Shown here: piece by piece, positions 1-9,200 of the stretch
Numbering within the stretch: position 1 is the stretch's first letter
Layout of the letters: the number at the start of each line of letters is the position of its first letter
Assembly (NCBI GenBank): GCA_001579985.1
Contig: LRSR01001476.1
Coordinates: 1 to 21,886 of the forward strand
Source: Hypsibius dujardini
Taxonomy: Eukaryota; Tardigrada; Eutardigrada; Parachela; Hypsibiidae
Direction: 5' to 3'
Length of the DNA stretch: 21,886 nt
Notes under the pieces: generated by a model
The model's input: only the letters and a program-made list of their open reading frames with translations
Database searches by the model: none
Told to the model about the DNA's origin: nothing
Program-made: the position numbers and the translations under genes

Positions 1-173
1 AATCGAGTACGCCGTGATGCATGAGTTTTCCAACCATGGGCTGACAGTCATTGAATATCTTTGTGGCTGTGTCTGTTTTCAAGACCACCGCATGGAACCG
101 AAACATCGAAGTAGTTTGCACGAAATAAATTCATTATTGCATTAGCACCAAATGAGTCTTAGGTATAGTATAG

Positions 174-1203
174 CTCACGAAAGAAATAAAGGATGTCCTA
201 AGTATGTTCAAACAGATCGAGGAGCAGCATGGCCATGTCGATATTCTGATTAACAACGCCGAGCTATCCTGGAAGAGCGGAGGGAGAAATGGAAAGGGAT
301 GATCGATGTAAGGAATATCTCGATTCCAGAACGCCCATTTTGCAAAGCCCCACAGTACTGAAGGAAAAAAATTTCTGCTCCGTGATAGCTGAATGTGCTA
401 GGACTCTCCATTTGTGCGCGGGAAGCTCTTCGCTTGATGGGAAAACAACGCATCATTGACGGACACATAGTGAATATCAACAGGCAAGTCCAAAGTTATA
501 GTCTACCCGGCCCAGACAGAGAAGCACAACAGACAGACAGACAATGCACATATAAATAGCCAGACAGAATAGAGAGCCAGACATACAAACAGACAGCCAG
601 ACCGGCAGATATATACACAGACAATGCCCACACAAATAGACAGAAAAAGAGGCAGACATGCCAGCAGACAGACTAGCAGTCAGGCAGACAAACAAACAGG
701 CTGACAGACAGATAAACAGATAAACAACAGTCAGATATATAATAGTACCACAAATACAAAGATCCGAAACGAAAAAATACGATTGCTTTGAATAATGGAC
801 CTTCTCCACAGTTTCGCCGGGCATCCCATCCCTCGGCATGATGCACTTCTACTCCGCCACGAAGCACATAGTCGTCGCCTTGACAAAGCGCTGAATGCTG
901 AACTGCGCCAGAAGGCCTTTATCCTTGTCACCGCAAGACAACTTCATCCCTTCTCCCTCTAAGATTTCGCTTGCTCACGCCGTTTTAACTGACATATATG
1001 TGAAAAAAACAGAGCCCGAGCCCGGGCGCCGTCAAAACTGACTTTGCCGTACAATATCTTCACCGGCAACTCGCAACGCCTTCGCAGGCTTCCTCGGCAT
1101 GACCATTCTGACCGCAAAGGGTATCGCCGACGCGTTGATCTACATGGTCAGCCATTACCATTCGTCCGTCACTGAAAAGCATCATAACGAAAGAATGCTT
1201 TAA
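174..1203 (+). pseudogene. Decayed short-chain dehydrogenase/reductase gene (DHRS11-like), introns retained
   Basis: Five conserved SDR blocks occur in the correct order on the plus strand, in shifting frames. Block 1 (174-about 260) contains GHVDILINNA, the NNAG-type motif with its Gly changed to Glu. Block 2 (about 275-325) contains EKWKGMIDV. Block 3 (402-483) contains CAREALRLMGKQ and DGHIVNIN. Block 4 (812-932) contains MMHFYSATKHIVVALTK, which carries the catalytic Tyr-x-x-x-Lys pair, and then AELRQK. Block 5 (1013-1203) contains SPGAVKTDFA and ADALIYMVS and ends at TAA. Intron borders survive: CAG|GCAAGT at 483/484 to CACAG at 811, joining in the expected phase (NIN-S), and a GC border at 933 to CAG at 1012. 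Breaks are a shift after the NNA motif, an indel near 825-835, a one-base loss near 888 (LTKR then stop) and a shift in block 5. I see no N-terminal Rossmann TGxxxGIG exon in 1-173. Retained introns indicate a duplicated gene rather than a retrocopy. Assembly errors in a live gene are the main alternative. AATAAA at 1202-1207 overlaps the stop. Confidence 0.75.
513..735. repeat. Degenerate (CAGA)n microsatellite in the SDR pseudogene intron
   Basis: The plus strand is a run of CAGA/CAGG/CAAA tetramers interrupted by other bases. It fills most of the intron at 484-811. Reading frames across it yield meaningless Cys/Leu/Ser/Val-rich peptides on the minus strand. Confidence 0.9.
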
Positions 1204-1472
1204 TAAATTGATAAAGTCTAAATCCACTGATTGTGGCACAACGCGTAACATCGCTTGCACCAAAAAAAAAACCACATAGAAAGACTACAAATAAGTGCAA
1301 AAATAAAACGAAGAAAATGGGACTTACTGACACACATACCAATCAATCAATCAATTGACAACGGCCAGCCGTACATGTAATCAAGCAAATCAATCAATCA
1401 AGCGACCACGTCTACGGCCAACAAACAATCCTCAAAACAACCAGTTGGAATCCCGGAATCCCGCGGTTCACG

Positions 1473-1862
1473 TCAGACTGTTTCACTCTCCGTCGTCGTT
1501 AGCTTTTCCGGCAGCTGCTCAATCCACGCCTCCTGGGTCTTGGCGTCAACCACGAGGTTGAGCCGGTGTTCGCCGAGGAATTTCTTGACGAGATCCATCG
1601 AGCCGATCAGATTGGTGACCGGCTCGAGGCTGAGCTGCGTCTCCGGGTAACCCTTCCACTTGACGGCGAAGAAGACGTTGCGGCGGGCGCCCTCCACGTC
1701 CTCCAGGGAAGCGCCCGGCGACATGCGGTAATCGAGGATGGCTTCCACTTCCCAAGAGTCCCCGGTCACGTGGCCTTTCTTCTGGACCGGGTGGATCGGG
1801 ACAGTGGCGGCCTTCTTTTTCTTCTTCTTTGGTGATTCCACGCAGTAGGTGTTACGCGCCAT
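1473..1862 (-). CDS. Small single-chromodomain protein (129 residues)
   Basis: The start at 1862-1860 lies in a strong context (CCACCACCATGGC), 12 bases after a 3' splice site (TTTTTTCAG, ending at 1875). An intron therefore sits just upstream, and I prefer this Met to the longer open frame that runs back into the intron. Residues 8-30 are a basic tail with a run of six lysines, probably for nuclear entry or DNA contact. Residues 37-100 form a chromodomain: WEVEAILDYR, then FFAVKWKGYPETQLSLEP and a C-terminal helix LVKKFLGEH. Trp37, Trp69 and Tyr72 align with the three HP1 methyl-lysine cage positions (the first is usually Tyr). The usual Trp of the TWEP motif is Leu79. About 12 extra residues separate the first two strands. 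There is no chromoshadow domain, so this is not full HP1. By family knowledge it is a nuclear reader of methylated histone tails, but its binding is unproven. No TTTATT (minus-strand AATAAA) was seen between 1204 and 1472. Confidence 0.85.
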   Translation of the reverse strand: MARNTYCVESPKKKKKKAATVPIHPVQKKGHVTGDSWEVEAILDYRMSPGASLEDVEGARRNVFFAVKWKGYPETQLSLEPVTNLIGSMDLVKKFLGEHRLNLVVDAKTQEAWIEQLPEKLTTTESETV

Positions 1863-1874
1863 GGTGGTGGGGGC

Positions 1875-2565
1875 CTGAAAAAACAGAATGACAATCCAGA
1901 AATGGAATGGAACTGGAATAGAGCTGGTCCAGGGGGTTGGAATTGGAATTTTTTTAGAGTGAATTTCACTGGAAAACTGGAACATGTACAGAAGCCAAAA
2001 CAAAAACAATACAATCAATCTTGTAAACTAGGAAATTAAGAATAACCGCACTGATATTTATTGAATTTACAAATTAGTTAAACTGAATTGGTTGATACTT
2101 GAGTCACAGCAGGTAAAAAAAAAGAAATTTTTTAGTGGAATACTCACACAAATTTAATCAATCGACCAACCTACCACCACCAGCATTGATTGAACACGCA
2201 ATGCCAGCTAATCACCCAATCAATCGATCTGCGTAGAGAACAAACGATCGGCATCGAAAACAATCACAACCTCTTAGTGACTCCTGCGTTTTGGCTCTAG
2301 CCTAGCCTAATCGAGAGGAGTTTGTCTAAAGAATTTCAAAATTAAAATTTGCGCAGCGGAAATTGGTATCAGCCAATTAAAATCATTAAAAATGTCACCC
2401 ATAACAATGGAGGAGTTGCACTAGAAAAGATTCGTTTTGAACAGCGCATCGCACCGATGGAAACATCTTTTTCTACGTGAGATGACTCATACTTTTCCAC
2501 TGGCCGGTGAAAATTCCCCAATTAAAAAAACCCAATCCCCGCAATGAATATGAACATGTACTTAC
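1875..2565 (-). other. Probable 5' intron of the chromodomain gene, with candidate upstream exon at 2566-2667
   Basis: The 3' splice site TTTTTTCAG ends at 1875. The best upstream donor is CTGCAA|GTAAGTAC, with its GT at 2565-2564. A weaker donor, GTGAGTATT, lies near 2145. If the 2565 donor is used, the joint is in phase with an open frame starting at Met 2667, which would add 38 residues before the Kozak Met. The region 1876-2560 otherwise holds only AT-rich DNA and scattered CAATCAAT-type motifs. Confidence 0.5.
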
Positions 2566-2710
2566 TTGCAGAAAAAATAACGCGCGAATCTGTTCTTTTC
2601 TGAATAAGGAGATCCTGGAGGAGAGCTGAAACACAACCGGACTTTGGGCAGTGCGAAAAGCTTGCACAAGGAGAATGTGGGTTATTTAATACTGTAACCG
2701 AAGATTTGTA

Positions 2711-2768
2711 GGGGCGCAGCCAAAGAGGATATATAATATAATGTTATATATCCTCTTTGGGGCGCAGC
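2711..2768. repeat. Perfect 17-bp inverted repeat flanked by 10-bp direct repeats
   Basis: The left arm 2720-2736 (CCAAAGAGGATATATAA) and right arm 2744-2760 are exact reverse complements around a 7-base loop. The 10-mer GGGGCGCAGC occurs at 2711-2720 and again at 2759-2768, like a target-site duplication around a tiny foldback element. It lies upstream of the chromodomain gene's candidate first exon, and the arms contain TATATAA. Confidence 0.9.
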
Positions 2769-3888
2769 GGGGTGGGCGTTTGTGGCGAAGGGGGACACAC
2801 GCTAGGGGGTTTGCTCGCTTTATACCTTTTTTGGCTTTAAAATGGCGCTGAAATCCACCTGATGAATTGACACAATATCAATATGACAATTTAAGAATTA
2901 GTTAGTATAGTAGTAAATTGAGAGAAGGTGATAGATTTTTTGAATGACCGGTACACCAGGTCGTCAACCGGAAGTTTGGCGCCTTTTTTGTTGTGATCTA
3001 CTGTATGCGTTAGGCATTTGGCGGCAGCCCGCCCATTTCCGTTTCTGTCCCGCCTCTTCCACTTCCATTTTTATGATCCAGCCTGCTACTAAAACTAATA
3101 TTTGCAGCCAATGTTTTTTATTTTGTAAAAGCATAATTTTCTAAACAGTATATTTAATTTTTGTTGTCGGTTCCCCGTAAGTTTTCTCCGAAATCGCAAT
3201 AATGCACAGCGAACTAAACGAAATGGACTTTGGGACACTCATTCCACTGGATGAGGCAAAGAATTGTGGAAGTACATTCTACTTCATCATGACATGTTTA
3301 ATTTTTATTGAATTTTTCTGTTAAAAAAATTTCAGAGAGTAAAAACTTTGACGAACATTTTATGCGCTGATGAGTTTACTGTTAGTGAACGCAACAAAAT
3401 TCCAAAAATAAAAAAGGCCAATCTTTCAAGGAAAGACCGCCAAAATGGAACTCCACTGCCATTGCCTCCGCAACGGCAGCTGAACGGCCGGCAAGCCAAC
3501 ACACAGCAGCAGACAGCCAGCAATTTTAGTGCCGTGCGCTTTTACAGTGCAGCGATTGCATTGAAGGACGGTTTACGCGCTTTCGTCTGTAATATCAAAC
3601 TGCCCCGTAGGCGCAGCACCGTCACTCCACGGATTGCTGGCGTGAGAGTAGGATACGATCACCGGCTTGAGTTGCCGTCACACATTACCAGCCTGCCCAT
3701 CGTACGCCGGCTGCCCGCAGTTTTTGCAGCAAATTTGCCCGTGCTGACTGCGTCACAGCGCTGCAAGCTTGCCTTTGCCAGTCGTGTTTCACAGAAGCTG
3801 CTGTTGAATTTTCTCTCGTCTCTGCAAGCAAGAACATTTTTATTCCTCTCCTTGCGCCGAATCCCGTCGACCTTCCTTTTTTCTCCAG
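2769..3888. other. Intergenic region between divergent chromodomain and HMG-box genes
   Basis: I recognise no gene here. A 40-residue frame at 3202-3324 (starting MHSELNEMDFG) and a 201-residue frame at 3348-3953 are open, but neither matches a family I know. The longer one runs into the 5' end of the HMG-box gene. TTTCAG near 3334 could be a splice acceptor joining them, though no good donor is visible. The region probably contains the promoters of the two flanking genes. Confidence 0.4.
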
Positions 3889-3988
3889 GTATAAATTCGA
3901 CAGCCCTTTCATTAATCTATCGATTCTTCATTGCCGAATTGCCGCTGCGTTGATCCGCCATTTTTAATTATTTTCTTCTTCCTGCAGT
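3886..3988 (+). promoter_or_regulatory. HMG-box gene 5' region: TATA box or 5'UTR intron
   Basis: CCAGGTATAAATTCG (from 3885) can be read two ways. TATAAAT at about 3890-3896 is a good TATA box, which would place transcription start near 3920. Alternatively CAG|GTATAA is a splice donor at 3889 paired with the strong acceptor TTCTTCCTGCAG ending at 3987, giving a 99-bp 5'UTR intron. The sequence alone does not decide between them. Confidence 0.4.
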
Positions 3989-4014
3989 TTTCCTCCCGTC
4001 TCCTACGTGCTAAA

Positions 4015-5176
4015 ATGGGTAAAGTCGCGTCTGCCAGATCCGAGGGTGGAAAGAAGAAGAAGGACGCCAACGCACCGAAGCGAAATCTGTGAGTGATGAG
4101 GAAACGTAGCTTTTTTCTTGCGATGCGTTTTTAGACATCCTCGAGGGTGTGTGCAAAATATTCCCTCTTCGTCCCAGGTCGGCTTATTTCCTGTTCTGTG
4201 CGGACGAGCGACCCAAAGTCAAGGCCGTGGACTCCAGCCTGAGCCTCGGAGACACCGCTAAGGAGCTTGGACGTCGCTGGGGAGTCGTGGACGCGGCGAC
4301 CAAGCAGAAGTACGAGAAGGCTGCCGCCAAGGATAAGGAGCGATATGAGAAGGTACGGTGCGAAAATGGCGGTCATTTTGCGGCGCGTGAGTCGTCTGTC
4401 AGAATTGTTTGTTTCATTATCGCTCCACTAGTGCTCAATACCGGAAAAAAATATTTTATCGAAAACGCAAGCTAGGTGATGCAGGTTTTTCGAGGGAAAG
4501 AGTGTCTCCATTTTTTGGGCGCCGCAAGCCAAGCGTAGCGCGTCAACTCCAGCTCCATTGTACCTTAACTCCAGTTCCAATGGAAGTCAACTCCAATGAA
4601 ACTGTAGACTTAAAATTCATTGCTGTGCCTGAGCCTTATAGTCAAAATTTAGTCTTCATCCCTCCGCTAGTAGTTATGCTGGAAAAAAAATATTTTTTCG
4701 AAAACTCGAGCCCGGTGGAGAACTTTCGGGAAAAGTGTTCCCTATATCTTGGCGCGCATAGTCTCTCGATTCCAGTTCCAATTTTGCATAATTCCAATAG
4801 AACTTGTAAGTTGCCGTTTTCGTGGAGCTTTGCTTAGCTTGTTTTTATGCTTTTGAGGATTCAAACCCTCCTAAAATCTTTCAGTCCAGCTTCTTTTCAT
4901 CCTAATAAAAGATTTGGGTTGAATTCTAAATGGAAGTTTTCATGTTCTACTTCCATTTCCGATTGAAGTTTGATTTTTGAGGATTTTGCCTTCGGACTTC
5001 CTTTACTTCGATCTGAATTCAAAGCAAGCATGCTCTTTCTTTTACAGGAGAAGGCTGCCTACAAGGGAGGTGCATCGTCCGCAGCTGCCGGCAGCGGCAA
5101 GAAAGCCCCCGCCAAGAAGGCCGCCGGCAAGAAGCCCGTCCAGGAGTCCGACGACGACGAGTCGGATGACGAATAG
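4015..5176 (+). CDS. HMGB/NHP6-type single HMG-box chromatin protein (125 residues, 3 exons)
   Basis: Exons are 4015-4088, 4178-4352 and 5048-5176, all with GT-AG borders; the first intron splits the Leu25 codon and the second falls after Lys83. The start codon context is AAAATGG. Residues 1-18 are basic (KKKK). The HMG box covers about residues 19-90: DANAPKRNLSAYFLF opens helix 1, GDTAKELGRRWGVVD covers helix 2, and KQKYEKAAAKDKERYEKEK forms helix 3. A Lys/Ala/Pro linker (about 100-115) leads to a short acidic tail ending ESDDDESDDE. This layout matches Drosophila HmgD/HmgZ and yeast Nhp6 rather than two-box vertebrate HMGB1. By family knowledge it binds the minor groove without sequence specificity, bends DNA and loosens nucleosomes, with the acidic tail tuning affinity. 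The second intron (695 bp) is much larger than the first (89 bp). Confidence 0.95.
4416..4800 (+). repeat. Diverged direct duplication inside HMG-box intron 2
   Basis: A block at about 4416-4580 recurs at about 4656-4800, offset about 240 bp. The best-kept core is GGAAAAAAATATTTT followed by TCGAAAAC (4443-4466 against 4681-4704). Both copies then show an AGC..GGTG motif, a GGGAAA.AGTGT motif and GGCGC followed by CTCCAG/TTCCAG runs. Small CAACTCCA repeats lie between them at 4542-4600. Confidence 0.65.
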
Positions 5177-6270
5177 GCTGGAAGCTCTCACCTACTCCAT
5201 CCTCCCACCTCCTTCTCCACGAACCGCAAACATGCCGCGCACCCCCTTTTTAAAAGTTTGTCCTCGTCGCACCGCACATCTATCTTCCCGCTCGTTTCTC
5301 CTTGTTGAGCTCTCTCGCTTTTTCTCACTTTGTGCAGCGGCGGGAAGTGTGTGTCCGAGTTGCACGATGTATCTCTTGTTTATTCTCTCCTATAATTTCA
5401 ATGTCACGCCCACAGTAGATCGTAGCAGCTGATGAGATGGCCGGGTATTTCCACGATTTGTATTCCGCGGCGTCTCATGTATTATTTCTCTCTGAGCAGT
5501 TTCCCTTTTTTCGTTTATGTCAGCAGCAGTGTGAGGAAGGTTTTTAATTCGAATTGTCGCGTTTTGCAGTTCAAACTTCAGTATATACGACGATCTGGGA
5601 AAACTAAAACAACAGTCGAGAAATTCGAGCGGCCAGACTGAAACGTGCAAAATCGGCGTAGGTCCTACAGTATTTTAACGCAGAGACAGGTGCTTCCAGT
5701 CAGAGATGCTTCACTGAACGAATCAAGCCGTTTCACTCAGCCCGTCCACGGAAGCGATGCAGTGCATGAGTTAAAGGGTTTGCCTCGGTCAGTCAGCATT
5801 CTGTTCGTGCGTATAGGGCCTGTGATTTGACCAGAGGCTTAGGTCCTACCATGATTGGTCGCGTGGTTAAGGGGGCGTAGGAGTTGCACACGCGATTGCA
5901 ATGATGCGGCACTACCGGATGTGCGAGTTGATCTAAATTTACGAACACCGACCGACACAACACACGACGATTCTGGGGATGTTATGTTGTTATCTAAACG
6001 TGCTATCGTCGTGCTATCTTGAATTTTGATGTCTTGTTGGCGCTGTGTAGTGTGTATCACTACCACAGTACAGTAGTAGCGTAGTTCTATCACTTAAGGC
6101 CTGGAAGAGGAGGGATTTTTACTGTTTACTTCTACTGTACTGTTACAGTACTCTTCCTACGCTTGACACTGTATGATTTAAAATTAAGAGTAAGCAGTCG
6201 AGAAAACTATTTCTGTGTCCTGATTGACTTTAAACTCATTCCGCGTTGTGCTTTTAGGTTTGCACTTTGC
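5177..6270. other. HMG-box 3'UTR and intergenic region before the beta-galactosidase gene
   Basis: The proximal part is presumably 3'UTR of the HMG-box gene, but no AATAAA was found in 5177-5700. No coding region is recognised. GTAGGTCCTAC-like palindromes occur near 5660 and 5845. The first exon or exons and signal peptide of the downstream gene may be hidden here. A possible splice acceptor, TGCTTTTAG, ends near 6258. Confidence 0.5.
6065..6151. repeat. Short inverted repeat built on ACAGTACAGTAG
   Basis: ACAGTACAGTAG at 6065-6076 is the exact reverse complement of 6132-6143, with 55 bp between. The right arm overlaps a second palindrome, GTACTGTTACAGTAC, at 6137-6151. A related CAGTACAG string occurs near 6397, and the TIRs of the element at 16826-16982 carry the same string. 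It may be a relic of a small transposon end. Confidence 0.55.
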
Positions 6271-9200
6271 ATGATGGTTGGATTTCGCGGATACACTTAC
6301 TATAAGGATCATGCCGGCATCAAATCAGGTACTGTGCGGTATTACATTAGGAAAACCGTTTTAGAATATAATTTTTAATTGAAATTAACTTTTACAGTAC
6401 AGCCTACATGTACTTGTATACATATTGCGATAAAATTCTTCGTGAAAATCATTATCCTTTTAAATGTGTAGTTTATTACTCTGGCAATACGTTGATTGGC
6501 TGTGTTTATGATTTGCCGTAAACACTGGGATGATCGATTGATTGTTGATTCCAATGACATCATTTTGCAATTTCAGGCTTGTCAGTAGCGGAAAAGAGCC
6601 TCGTGCTCAACGGACAACCTCTCCGCTTGATCAGTGGAACCATCCACTACTTTCGTGTTGTTCCAGAGTATTGGGCTCATCGTCTGTTGCAGTTAAAGGC
6701 GTGTGGCTGTAACTGTGTGGAGACATACATTCCGTGGAACCTCCACGAGCCGCTGCCGGGCGTCTTCAACTTTGACGGCATCTGCGATCTTCGGTCAGTT
6801 GATTGACGAATTGTATTGCTTTTGGGGCATGTGTAGAAGGGGTCTTTTTCCCCGTGTTTTCCTAGGAAGTTTATTGAAATCGCTGCGGAATTGGACTTGC
6901 TGGTTATCTTCCGACCCGGGCCGTATATCTGCGCGGAATGGGAGTTTGGCGGTCTTCCCAGGTATTCGATTGCATGTTCTGCTCAGTTTAGTAGAATTAG
7001 CTGTCTGTCGTTCTTGTTATCAAATGGTTGCATGATCATGGATTTGGTCGTGTTCTCTGTTTGTCTGTTTGTCTGTCTGTCTGTCTGTCTGCCTGTCTGT
7101 CTGCCTGTCTGTTTGTTTGTACTGGCAAACAGGCAGGACAACCCAGACTAGACGAGACGGAATACCCAGGCAGTCACATAAAAATTCGGTAGCAGACAAA
7201 TATGAAGATCGATGGACCTACAGATAATCAATTAATTAAGTTGTTGGATCTTTGTTTTAGTGTCAAATCAACGCTTTCTTGTTCGCAGCTGGTTGCTTCA
7301 CGATCCAAAGATGGTGGTTCGGACCACTTACCCACCCTTTATGGCGGCCGTAGACCGCTTCTTCGGGAAACTTTTGCCACTCGTTGCTGACTTACAGTTC
7401 ACCCAGTCCGGGCCGATTATTCTCGTCCAAATTGAAAACGAATACGGCGCCTATGGCAGTGATCGGGCTTATATGGACGGTATTGCGGCGCTGCTGAAGA
7501 AGCACGGAATCCAGGAGATGCTGTTCACTTCGGATGGAGTTTCTGACTTGGCACCCGGACAGGCATCCGATGGTATCGCATTTCATTGTGCATTTTTGGC
7601 TCTGTCTGTCGGTCTATCGCTCTGCCTGCCTGCTTGTCTGTCAGTTTGTCTATATGTTTATCTGCCCGCCTGTCTCTTTGTCTGCCTTCTTCTTTTTTTA
7701 GTTTTTCTGATTGTTTGTCGGCTATCTGTTTGTTTGTCTGGCTATGCCTGTTTGTCATATTTGATTGTTCTTCTTTTTCAGCTTGGTTGACCGTAAACGA
7801 GCAGTCGCATTTGAGCAGCGTGCTGGACAAACTCGATGCTTTCCAGCCCAAGAAACATCTCATGGTGACGGAGTACTGGAGCGGTTGGTTCGATCACTGG
7901 CACGAGAAACATCACACTATTCCGGTGGAAAAGTACTGCCAGGAGCTGTCTACCATTCTGGCACGGGGAGCCAGTGTGAATTTCTATGTCTTTCATGGCG
8001 GCACCACTTTCGGCTTCATGAACGGCGCCAACAGCGAGCTGTTTAACTCACCCGGATACGCACCCACAATCACTAGGTAGCGAATAAAGAACTTTATTGC
8101 GAATTTTAGAAACTTCAGTAGTTTGAACGTCCACGTATTCAGACAGCCAGACAAATGGACGGATAAAGAGATAGACAGACAGACGGACAGACAGACAGGC
8201 AGACAGACAGACAAGCAAGCAAACAAGCGACAGGCAGGTAGGCAAACACACCGACTGAGTTAGACAAATAGACAAACGGACGGATAGATAGGCAGACAGG
8301 GTAGGACTGGTTGGCAGACAGGCAGGATAGCTCAAGAAAGCCTTAACATTCAATTAGTATTTTCTCCTGTTTTTTGTGTGTGTTCTAGTTATGATTATGA
8401 CTGCCTGGTTAATGAAGACGGAAGCTTGTCGGAAAAGTGGCACAAAACCCGCGATCTGTTGGATAGTTTCGGTTTACTGCCAACAAATCTTCCCGGTCTG
8501 CCTGAGAATATTCCGATCGCCAAGTACGAACCCATCGCCGCAAATGGATTTATTGCTTTGGAGGATCTCTTGAAGAAGACCGCGTCGTTGAAAGCCTCAG
8601 TGCCCCTGTCGATGGAAATGCTAAACTACAATCAGGGCTACGGCCAAGCGTATGGGTTCATCGCGTATGAGACAGAAATTCCCAACTCGGCGAGCGTGCT
8701 TTGCATTGAGGAAATGCATGACCGTGCTATCATCTTCGTCAACGACCAGGAGAAAAGCGTGATCGAATACACTAAGTCAACGCAGAAGAACCATGAAGTT
8801 CAGGTACCGAAAGGCATGCGACATATAATTTTGTTGTTGGCTTTCTGATTGAAATCCAGTCAAATGTTTTCTTAAGTTAGGTAGAAATGCTTTTTCCCAT
8901 CTGTATCTAAGATGACCATTTAAAGATTAAAAAGGTCTTATTTAATATATGCGAAGGACAAAATAAATACATCAGCCTGTTCTCTATGTGTGTTGCTCAA
9001 CAATGTTTTTCAAATTTTAGAGTGTGTGAAAGTGGGTAGGAAAAATGAATCGACTAACCGTGGTGTCAAAGTTCCCGTGCTTCATTCTCGTATTAATTTC
9101 TTAAAAGTCGTACCCGAAACTGGTAAGCAGATGAAATCGGTCCGGTATAACAAATTTTTTGACGATCTGTTTATTGTCTGTTTATCTGGCGTTCCATCTA

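Noticed and set aside
477-839. Cys/Leu/Ser/Val-rich open frames here and at about 7586, 8048, 9159, 9226, 10421, 20378 and the start of the frame ending at 21102
   Set aside because: They are translations of TCTG/CAGA microsatellite in introns and spacers. Splice borders of real genes exclude them.
1863-2018. Longer N-terminus for the chromodomain protein (52 extra residues, hydrophobic start)
   Set aside because: The extension runs through a TTTTTTCAG splice acceptor and is intron sequence; the Met at 1862 has the strong start context.
3202-3324. 40-residue frame MHSELNEMDFG..., ending in a hydrophobic stretch
   Set aside because: Looks protein-like at its start but has no known match and no convincing splice partner.
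3348-3953. 201-residue open frame before the HMG-box gene
   Set aside because: No recognisable domain, low-complexity basic composition, and it overlaps the probable promoter and 5'UTR of the HMG-box gene. Kept only as a remark.
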